Of a stretch of DNA of 54,460 nt, positions 47,197-54,460 are shown piece by piece. This DNA is from Ruminococcus sp. (GTDB lineage Bacteria; Bacillota; Clostridia; Oscillospirales; Acutalibacteraceae): the NCBI GenBank assembly GCA_017458105.1, contig JAFTGC010000005.1, forward strand, positions 111,824 to 166,283. Reading direction: 5' to 3'. The stretch's first letter is position 1. Each line of letters begins with the position of its first letter. A program made the translations under genes and the position numbers. The notes beneath the pieces are model-generated. The model did not search any database. It was given only the letters and a program-made list of their open reading frames with translations, and was not told the origin of the DNA.

Positions 47197-47970
47197 ATGA
47201 ATCAAGCAGAAAGAAGAATTTATCTGTTAAAAGAATTGCTGAGTGAAAACCCTCGCTTTAGAGATATGAAAGTTCCATATGACAGGCAGGAGCAAAAAAA
47301 TCTACTGCGTTCTTTGATGAATATTAGAATGCCTGCTCCGGTTGGCGATAATTTTTTGAAAGTGCAGGATGAATACTTAAAGACAGCTATAAAAGAAAAG
47401 GGAATTACCGAACTCAGCGAACTTTCACCCGTTAAAGATGATATTTATTTATGGCAGGGCGATATCACTACCATTGAATGTGATGCCATTGTAAATGCCG
47501 CAAATTCACAATTGCTTGGTTGTTTTCATCCTCTCCATAATTGCATTGATAATTGTATTCACACTTTTTCGGGAATTCAACTCAGAAACATATGCAATGA
47601 TATTATGGAAAAGCAGGGTTATGAAGAACCTACAGGGCGGGCAAAAATCACCCCTGCGTTTAATCTGCCGTGCAAATATGTCATTCATACAGTAGGCCCT
47701 GTTGTAAACGGCAGATTGACTGAAAAACACCGTGAACTTCTTAAATCAAGTTACCGTTCCTGTCTTTGTCTTGCTGAGGAAAACGGAGTAAAAAGTATAG
47801 CTTTTTGCTGTATTTCAACAGGGGTTTTTGGTTTTCCGCAATATGAAGCCGCTCAAATTGCAACACAAACAGTTGAAGAGTATAAGGTTGAAACCGGCAG
47901 TAATATAAAGGTGATTTTCAATGTCTTTAAAGATGAGGATTTAAGAATCTATCAAGAAATATTGGGATAA
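47197..47970 (+). CDS. Zinc-type macrodomain protein-ADP-ribose hydrolase
   Basis: 257 residues, ATG 47197 (GGAGTG upstream; an overlapping GTG start at 47188 lies within that site). Residues 1 to about 85 are a helical N-terminal extension. The macrodomain starts LWQGDITTIECDAIVNAANS, with LLGCFHPLHNCIDNCIHTFS, the Cys/His pattern that holds zinc in the SirTM-linked macrodomains of Firmicutes. Later motifs: GRAKITPAFNLPCKYVIHTV and SIAFCCISTGVFGFP (ADP-ribose phosphate loop). It would remove ADP-ribose from proteins. The usual neighbours of zinc-macrodomains (SirTM, GcvH-L, LplA) are absent. Own promoter and terminator. Confidence 0.92.
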   Translation: MNQAERRIYLLKELLSENPRFRDMKVPYDRQEQKNLLRSLMNIRMPAPVGDNFLKVQDEYLKTAIKEKGITELSELSPVKDDIYLWQGDITTIECDAIVNAANSQLLGCFHPLHNCIDNCIHTFSGIQLRNICNDIMEKQGYEEPTGRAKITPAFNLPCKYVIHTVGPVVNGRLTEKHRELLKSSYRSCLCLAEENGVKSIAFCCISTGVFGFPQYEAAQIATQTVEEYKVETGSNIKVIFNVFKDEDLRIYQEILG

Positions 47971-47975
47971 AACTG

Positions 47976-48002
47976 AGAGTCGGGTTAGCTCGACTCTTTT
48001 TT
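47976..48002 (+). terminator. Terminator after the macrodomain gene
   Basis: AGAGTCG (47976-47982) with CGACTCT (47991-47997) then TTTTTTG. Confidence 0.88.
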
Positions 48003-48049
48003 GTTTTTGGGCATGTTATAAAATTAAAGTATATTACTGAATTTTACTG

Positions 48050-48078
48050 TTGATTTTAGAATTAAAATGCGGTAAAAT
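48050..48078 (+). promoter_or_regulatory. Promoter ahead of the interrupted secreted-protein genes
   Basis: TTGATT (48050-48055), 17 bases, TAAAAT (48073-48078). Another TATAAT lies at 48083-48088. Confidence 0.5.
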
Positions 48079-48151
48079 ATGTTATAATAGATATATTATA
48101 CAAATTATTCTAAAATGCTAAGGAGGTTTTTATGATGTTTCTAAGGAATCC

Positions 48152-48553
48152 GTGAGCATAGTATTATCACAAATGATGATAGTAACTCTGTTCACAATCA
48201 TTCCCATTGTTCAGGGTGTGTCCTCTAACGGCGACGCATACATCAACGGCAGTACTTACCTCTATAAAAAGCGTGGCGGAAAGCTCTGTTGTAGACCTCT
48301 TTGGGACTTCGACTATGTAGCTTGGTGGGCTACTGATTTTGAAAGCAATGATATGTACGAAAGTTACAGGCTGGATTTCTTTCCGTAGATTAATGAGCTT
48401 ATAAACCAAGCTGACCGACAGGACAATAACACCGCTTCGTTTGTCCCCGGTTATGACGGCAGACATTATGTGTTCGAGGTAGAAGACGAGGTGATAGCTA
48501 CACTTAACAGATGTCAGCTCTGCGAATATTATGATGAGCTTGCGAAATCATAA
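48152..48553 (+). pseudogene. Small secreted-type protein gene interrupted by a TAG codon
   Basis: GTG 48152 has AAGGA (48142-48146) at proper distance. The product starts with a hydrophobic signal-like region (VLSQMMIVTLFTIIPIVQGV), then GDAYINGSTYLYKKRGGK and CCRPLWDFDYVAWWATDFES, reaching TAG at 48386-48388. The same frame runs on without break as INELINQADRQDNNTASFVP, YDGRHYVFEVEDEVIATLNR and CQLCEYYDELAKS, ending TAA at 48551-48553. So a single nonsense codon splits one gene. A second small frame with a strong site (AAGGAGG, ATG 48132, seven codons) overlaps the start. The family is unknown. Confidence 0.6.
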
Positions 48554-48591
48554 AATACAGCCTGGAATTCCATTTTCAGAGGAGAACTTAG

Positions 48592-51500
48592 ATGAAATAT
48601 TTAGTGAAATATCTTGCTCTGCTGATTTCATTGCTGATGATAATTTCATCATCGATAATTTCAGACATGGCAATTACAGTTGAAAAGGACGGTAAAGAGT
48701 ATTTTCTCTGTTCACACACACCCACAACGGGAGACTGCAAGGTTCTTATTATTCGTCTGGGATTTGCTGATTTCCCAATTGACGATGAAGACTATCCAGC
48801 CGACAGTGAAGAAACTCTGCTCTCATACTTCGACGGCTCGAAAGGCAGCGTAAACGAGTTTTATGAGACCTCGTCCTACGGTAAGCTCAAACTCAGTTGT
48901 GACAAGGTTTACTCCTACACCGCAAAAAACAACCGAGATGATTACGACAACAATTCTGACTTTAATTCCCTGATTCAGGAGACTCTGAATGCACTTGAGG
49001 ATGAAATAAACTATGACGAGTACGACAGCGACGGCGACGGTTACCTCGACTATCTTTGCTTCGACTTCTCGGGTCCTCTAAGCGAATGGGTGGGGACTTG
49101 GTGGCCTAAGGTTCAGAACGCTGATGAGATTACCGCGGGAGATAAGAGAGTTGATCTATACTCCACCCTCCGTGGCGAAAGCAGTGTCTTTATCCACGAG
49201 TTCGGTCACATTCTCGGAGCTGCTGACTACTATACAACAGACAACAATCATTACGACGCGATTATGACCTACGATATTATGTGTAAAAATGAAGGCGACC
49301 ACAACGGCTTCACCAAGTGGAGCTACGGCTGGCTTAATGAGGACAATATCACCTTCATTGACAAGGCTTCGGGAAACGCCACAGTCGAGCTCATTCCGAT
49401 TGAGAGTAAAGAGAACGGAAAGAAAATCGCCGTTGTCGCTCCCAAACTGAACGGAAGTTTCCTTGACGAATACTTCCTCGTTGAGTACGATTCGGGAACG
49501 GAAAACAACCTGACTCCCGGTTTTAGAATTTTCCATGTTAACGCGAAGAGCAATTTTGAGGAAAACTACGGATTGATTGATTACGATAAAAGTAATCAAT
49601 CAATCCGTGACAACCTCATTCATAATGTTAAGAACGAATACGGCGACCCCTATTCGTGGTGTGAAACCAAGGATAATATGCTTTACCGCGAGGGAGATAC
49701 ACTCAGCTTTGACACTAACCCTAACACGGGTTTTTCACTCAACGGAGTGTATAACGGGCTGTTTACGGGAATCAGCTTCACAGACTTTGTAACGGGCGAT
49801 AATCCATCCTTTAAGGTCGGCTTTACGGATGAATACAGCTCCGACGCACAACCAAGCCTGACGCTCAGCTATGAGAGGCTCGCCTCGGATATGAAAATGA
49901 TAATCAATTCCGATATGCCGCTGAACCTCGCCTTTTTCGAGAACTACGATGATTATGAAAAGCACGAGCCTTATTTGCTCGACAATGACGGCAACAAGCT
50001 GCAGATGAATGTCTCAGTTTCGGGCAATAGTCCATTTACCTTTGAATGTAGCTATTTATCGGGCTATCCGCCGATTCAGCCGAACAGCGAATACACTCTC
50101 GTAATCCCCGAGGGGTTCTTCCTAACGGACTACAACAAGCCCGTGGCTGAGTTTAAGCAGACAGTTAAAACCGACGATTTTATGGTGCTCACCACTATTT
50201 CCACAGTTACTCCCGATACGAATAAACTCAAATCAAATATTTTCGCCGTAACCGACAAAACCTACGGAATAATCAGCGTGCCTTATACGAATGGCGGAAC
50301 CTGTACTTTTGCCGAGTATAATCTTAACGGCGAGGAGCTCTCCTCTGTGAATTTCAAAGCCCCTGATTTCGGATTATTGGAGAACGCAACATTTTTCAGT
50401 TGTAATGCGTTTAAGCTGAATGACGGCAACTATGCCCTCGAAATGTGTTCGTATGACAACTACTACTTTGTAAAGCTTGACCGAAGCGGAAAAGCCCTCA
50501 GCGATGTGTTCAGCTTCAATCGAGAACTAATTTCAGATTATACCTATTCTTTCTCGCCCGAGAACTTGGATTTGTACAAGAACGGGCTCTGCAAGCTCAT
50601 TGTTTCAGATGATTACGAGAGTGCCGTTTTTTTAAAAATTGACTTTGTTAACGCTCCGACCCTTGAGCCTATAAACTCACACTATTATTACTATTCGCTC
50701 GACAGCGAAACCTAAGCTATCGAGAAATTTTATGACGATGTCAACCATTTGTTAATTTATGACAAAGCCGACAAGCAGATTGGTGAAATCGTCTTTGACG
50801 CTACCTTCATCTGTGCTTTTGAGGAAAACGGTAATATTAAGGTTGTTTACGTTGTTTTTGATTGGGAAGATGAAAACAATGCCGGCACCGTCTACGCCGA
50901 TACATACTCTAAAAACGGTAAGCTCCTTGAGAGAAAGGACATCACCAAAAAGGCTGAAAACATAGACGAATACGGCGTTTTCAGCCGTTGCTATCCGAAC
51001 AGTAACGGATACTTCTTTGTATTCTCTGATTCTACAGGAGAAAAGGTATTAGCCTATGATAAAGACTGGAATTATGTTGATGAGCTTAGCTTTAACTTTC
51101 AGTCCCGGGTGAGTTTTGTCGGAAACTGTGGCTTGATAAAGGATAACAGGTATATAGATGTTGAATATATCTCACGATTCAATATTGGTGACATTGAAAT
51201 AGTACCAAAAGTATTAAAGCCCGAAAAAATAAACATCTCGAAGGCAAAGGTAAGCGGTATTAAGAACAAAACCTACACGGGCAAGGCGTTAAAACAAAGC
51301 CTCACACTTACCTATAACGGCAAAAAGCTTACTTTGAATACCGATTATACGGTTTCTTATTCGAGCAACAAAAATGTTGGTACCGCAAAGATTAAAATCA
51401 AAGGCATCGGTAAATATACAGGCACAGTTACCAAGACCTTTAAAATAACCAAGGCGGCTAATACAATTAAAGTCAGCACAAAAACCAAGGCCGTAAAAGC

Positions 51501-51750
51501 CTCAAAGCTCAAAAAAGCAAAGGTACTCGTCAAAAAGGCAATTACCGTTAAGAGTAACAAGGGCTCTGTCACCTACAAAAAGGTCAGCGGCTCAAAGTAC
51601 CTTACGATTAATAAGAAAGGCGTTATAACCGTAAAGAAGGGTAAATACAAGAAGGGTATTTATAAATTAAAGGTAACAATTACCGCCAAGGGCAATTCAA
51701 ATTACAAGAAAAAATCAATCACAAAAAAAGTTAATATCAAAATTAAATAG
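48592..51750 (+). pseudogene. M6-like secreted metalloprotease gene, split by a TAA codon
   Basis: ATG 48592 after AGAGGAG. The first 707 residues are open; TAA at 50713-50715 stops them, but the same frame continues from AIEKFYDDVNHLLIYDKADK to 51750 without frameshift, giving about 1052 codons in all. Residues 1-27 are a signal peptide. The protease region has LIIRLGFADFP, SVNEFYETSSYGKL, and the zinc motif FIHEFGHILGAADYY (HExxH with the third ligand region), as in immune-inhibitor-A-like M6 proteases. A beta-propeller-like region spans the stop, and the C-terminus (VSGIKNKTYTGKALKQ..., then a KxGxI-type tail) is shared with the next gene. The first part could still yield an active protease. 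Confidence 0.8.
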
Positions 51751-51769
51751 AAGAATTAGGAGGATGATT

Positions 51770-54208
51770 ATGAAAAAGAAATTTCTGGCGATTATTTTAG
51801 TGATAACATTGTTGCAGTCACTAGCTGTTATGACAACAGTTTCGGCACAAAGCAAGGTGGAAGAAATTTTGGCGTCAATGACTACCGAAGATAAAATCGC
51901 CCAAATGATTATGCCTGCGTTCCGTTACAGCACGGATGAAGAAGGCAATCTTACAAATGTAACCGAGATTACCAACGATATTTCTGACTCGCTCAGCAAA
52001 CACGGTTTTTCGGGAGTAATATTGTTTGGGCAGAATATTTCGGATAATGCTCAAACAACAAGATTGGTTGACCAGTTGCAAAAGGCAAACGCAACTAACA
52101 GCAGCCACACTCAGCTTCTAATAGCTACCGATCAGGAAGGCGGTGCAGTTACCCGACTCGCTCACGGCACAACATGGATGGGCAATATGTCGCTCGGTGC
52201 TATTAACGATACCCAGGTTACTAAAGAGGTAGCAACAGTTATCGGAAGCGAGTGTAAAGCTCTCGGTATTAATGTTGACTTCGCACCTGTTGTTGATGTC
52301 AACAACAATCCCGCAAACCCTGTAATCGGCACCCGTTCATTTTCCGATGACCCCGAAATGGTTTCAAAGCACGGAACCACATTTGTAAATGCACTGAATG
52401 AAACGGGAGTTATCTCAACTCTAAAGCATTTTCCGGGTCACGGCGATACCGACACCGACAGCCATACAGGATTACCAATGGTTGACAAATCTTATGATGA
52501 GTTAATGCAGAACGAGCTGATTCCTTTTAAGGCTTGTATTGACGCAGGCTCTCAGATGATTATGACAGCTCATATTCAGTACCCTCAGATTGAAAAGGAT
52601 ACCTATACATCTGTTCTGGATGGTGAGCAGATTTATATTCCTGCTACACTTTCAGATGATATTATTAACGGTGTTCTCCGTGAAAAACTAGGTTATAAAG
52701 GCGTAGTTATAACCGATGCTATGGAAATGGACGCTATCGCAAAGCATTTCGACAAATTTGATGCGGCAAAGCTTGCTATCGGTGCGGGTGTTGATATTAT
52801 TCTTATGCCTGTTGATACAACCTCCAAAGCAGGCTTTGAGGAGATGGACAACTATATCTCAACCGTGGCTCAGAAAGTAGACAACGGCGAAATATCAATG
52901 GATTGTGTAAACAGTGCTGTTCTCAGAATCTTGACTTTGAAGGAGAACAACGGCTTACTTGACGCTTATGATGATACCGACATCGAGGCGAAAGTTGATT
53001 ACGCCGTAAACAATGTCGGCACAAAGCAGACGCACGACAGAGAGTGGGAGCTTACCAAAAATGCAATTACGCTCGTTAAAAATGACGGCAATACCCTGCC
53101 TTTGACAAAAGCAAATCAGAAAACAGTTGTGCTTGTTCCTTACGATGATGAAACTACCCCGATGGAGTACGCTGTGAAAAAGCTCAAAGATGACGGCAAG
53201 CTGCCTGTTGGTGCTGTTGTTAAAGCCTACTCATACAGAAATAAAACCGCCGAAGAGGTTTTACCTCTCGTCGACGGTGCAGACAATGTGGTGTTCCTAT
53301 CCGAGATTTACAGCACATCCGCTCTTGCAGGCAATATCGCGGCGATGGGTGACGCAATTGCGGACAAAATCCACGAGGCAGGCGGCAAGTTTGTAGTTAT
53401 GTCCGTAAATCTGCCGTATGATGTGGCACGTTATCAAAAAGCCGACGCTATTATGATTGCGTATCTTGCGTCCTCTATGTCTGCCGATCCTACAGATAAG
53501 ACCTCGGAGATTCCTAAATACGGCCCGAATATGCCTGTTGCACTTTATATGATGTTTAGTGCTGATGACGCTCCTACCGCCAAGCTTCCGATCAACATTC
53601 CAAAGCTCGATGAAAACTATAAATTTACAAGCGAGATACTTTACGCAAGGGGCTTCGGTTTGACCTATAAGGCGGTTCAAAAAACAGTAGCTATCAAAAT
53701 CTGTACAGTATCGGGGATCAAAAACAAAACCTACACAGGCAAGGCACTTAAACAGTCTGTTGTTGTAAAGAATGGTTCGGTAACATTAAAGAACGGTACG
53801 GACTATACCATATCCTACAAGAATAATAAGAACGCGGGTAAAGCTACAGTTACTATAAAAGGCAAGGGCAATTACACAGGTTCAATTACTAAAACTTTTA
53901 GTATCAAGAAAGCAACACAGCCGATGACTGTTACTGCAAACAAAAAAACAGTAAAAGCCTCAAAGCTCAAAAAAGCAAAGGTACTCGTCAAAAAGGCAAT
54001 TACCGTTAAGAATAACAAGGGCTCTGTCACCTACAAAAAGGTCAGTGGCTCAAAGTATCTGACGATTAATAAGAAAGGTGTTATAACCGTCAAGAAGGCT
54101 AAATACAAGAAACAGACTCTCAAGTTTAAGGTCAAAGCAACCGCTAAGGGCAACGCAAACTACAAGAGTGGCTCAAAAACGATTACAGTAAAAATTAAAA
54201 TAAAATAA
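51770..54208 (+). CDS. Secreted GH3 beta-N-acetylhexosaminidase (NagZ-like) with C-terminal repeats
   Basis: 812 residues from ATG 51770 (AGGAGG at 51758-51763; an ATG at 51764 touches it). Residues 1 to about 26 are a signal peptide. Residues about 30-410 form the GH3 TIM barrel: MTTEDKIAQMIMPAF, TDQEGGAVTRLAHG, GINVDFAPVVDVNNNP and STLKHFPGHGDTDTDSHTGL, where the DSH motif is the NagZ acid/base dyad, and VVITDAMEMDAI with the nucleophile Asp. A second GH3 domain follows (to about residue 640), then two repeat domains: one resembling YDG-type (VSGIKNKTYTGKAL) and one Lys/Val-rich (KAKVLVKKAITVKNNKGSVT). It trims amino sugars from wall fragments or chitin-like glycans. Confidence 0.93.
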   Translation: MKKKFLAIILVITLLQSLAVMTTVSAQSKVEEILASMTTEDKIAQMIMPAFRYSTDEEGNLTNVTEITNDISDSLSKHGFSGVILFGQNISDNAQTTRLVDQLQKANATNSSHTQLLIATDQEGGAVTRLAHGTTWMGNMSLGAINDTQVTKEVATVIGSECKALGINVDFAPVVDVNNNPANPVIGTRSFSDDPEMVSKHGTTFVNALNETGVISTLKHFPGHGDTDTDSHTGLPMVDKSYDELMQNELIPFKACIDAGSQMIMTAHIQYPQIEKDTYTSVLDGEQIYIPATLSDDIINGVLREKLGYKGVVITDAMEMDAIAKHFDKFDAAKLAIGAGVDIILMPVDTTSKAGFEEMDNYISTVAQKVDNGEISMDCVNSAVLRILTLKENNGLLDAYDDTDIEAKVDYAVNNVGTKQTHDREWELTKNAITLVKNDGNTLPLTKANQKTVVLVPYDDETTPMEYAVKKLKDDGKLPVGAVVKAYSYRNKTAEEVLPLVDGADNVVFLSEIYSTSALAGNIAAMGDAIADKIHEAGGKFVVMSVNLPYDVARYQKADAIMIAYLASSMSADPTDKTSEIPKYGPNMPVALYMMFSADDAPTAKLPINIPKLDENYKFTSEILYARGFGLTYKAVQKTVAIKICTVSGIKNKTYTGKALKQSVVVKNGSVTLKNGTDYTISYKNNKNAGKATVTIKGKGNYTGSITKTFSIKKATQPMTVTANKKTVKASKLKKAKVLVKKAITVKNNKGSVTYKKVSGSKYLTINKKGVITVKKAKYKKQTLKFKVKATAKGNANYKSGSKTITVKIKIK

Positions 54209-54300
54209 TTACAAATCGTTTTTTTAAGAAAGTGTGTAAGTTTTTAAAAAACGCAAATTGCAATAGCAAGTTGAAACAATTTTTTAGTCTGTAGTAGATT

Positions 54301-54353
54301 GCCGCGAGTTTTTCGAGGAAGGAGCGTAGCGACGAGCGAGTAAAACTCGCGGC
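54301..54353. repeat. Inverted repeat at the end of an IS30-type element
   Basis: GCCGCGAGTTTT (54301-54312) with AAAACTCGCGGC (54342-54353), perfect 12 bp, just outside the transposase stop; it may be the IS end or its terminator. Confidence 0.6.
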
Positions 54354-54361
54354 GGCTCGGC

Positions 54362-54460
54362 TCATGCTGCCCTGTAAATTCTATTAAGTTCCTGCTCGAA
54401 GAGTTCTTCCGGAGTATGGTAACCGAGTATCTTTCTCGGCAGATTATTGATTTTATCAGC
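54362..54460 (-). CDS. IS30-family transposase, C-terminal end (cut by window end)
   Basis: The final 32 codons on the minus strand read ADKINNLPRKILGYHTPEEL followed by FEQELNRIYRAA and stop. NNLPRKxLGYxTPEELF is the typical end of IS30 transposases, beyond the DDE catalytic core, which lies outside the window. It marks a mobile element next to the GH3 gene. Confidence 0.85.
   Translation of the reverse strand, partial: ADKINNLPRKILGYHTPEELFEQELNRIYRAA

Noticed and set aside
48386-50715. Stop codon recoding in the two split genes
   Set aside because: One stop is TAG and the other TAA, both are used as normal ends elsewhere in the window, and there is no SECIS-like or pyrrolysine signal; nonsense mutation is simpler.

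Overview
The window reads as an AT-rich chromosome segment of a low-GC, Gram-positive, anaerobic gut-type Firmicute, probably of the Ruminococcus / Oscillospiraceae group. Support for this is strong AGGAGG-type ribosome sites, near-consensus TTGACA-17-TATAAT promoters, YlmC/YmxH- and SleB-type sporulation genes, a Spo0A-type output domain, a rpsB-tsf operon, and secreted cell-wall enzymes with BIG2-like tails. No species call is possible from sequence alone.

Layout: 1-5.9 kb holds the end of rplL, a possible small RNA, a GH25 lysozyme, polA and an AEC-type transporter. 6.2-14.7 kb holds a lysine-rich DUF6465-like protein, a zinc-ribbon membrane protein with nine exact 12-residue repeats, dnaE, pfkA, a MORN-repeat protein and a small lipoprotein. 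14.7-21.0 kb is housekeeping: DegV, YlmC-like, SleB-like hydrolase, rpsB-tsf behind a structured leader, then arginine/tyrosine phosphatase-rimI-tsaD. 21.0-25.7 kb has two tRNA operons (Val-Asp-Gly; Arg-His-Lys-Gln) with near-identical upstream promoter elements, a hypoxanthine-DNA glycosylase, CorA, and accessory or truncated genes.

25.5-33.0 kb is the highlight: an integrated filamentous phage (inovirus) in a Gram-positive host. It has a tyrosine integrase, Rep_trans-type replication initiator, pVI-like, pIII-like, Zot/pI ATPase, a pVIII-like major coat precursor, two previously uncalled 42 and 48 residue membrane proteins in the pIX/pVII positions, a pV-like small acidic protein, and a divergent repressor plus a DUF2726-type cargo gene. 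No secretin (pIV) is present, as expected for a host without an outer membrane. It sits in the anticodon loop of tRNA-Lys and is flanked by 209-bp repeats that carry the tRNA-Lys 3' part, a whole tRNA-Gln and a terminator.

33-40.4 kb holds a ZIP metal transporter behind a DtxR/MntR-like operator, a methyltransferase, gene remnants, an unusual pair of a Spo0A-like response regulator and an AgrC-like GHKL kinase with a 13-codon peptide ORF between them, a membrane-anchored cyclophilin and a HAD phosphatase. 40.4-47 kb (minus strand) holds a secreted beta-helix protein and an operon of circularly permuted ATP-grasp, alpha-E, transglutaminase-like, and two aspartoacylase-like proteins (one lacking its zinc ligands), ending in a glutamine-amidotransferase remnant; its leader contains a terminator-like hairpin. 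47-54.4 kb holds a zinc-type macrodomain ADP-ribose hydrolase, two nonsense-interrupted genes including an M6-like metalloprotease, a GH3 N-acetylhexosaminidase sharing its C-terminal module with the protease, and the end of an IS30-type transposase at the window edge.
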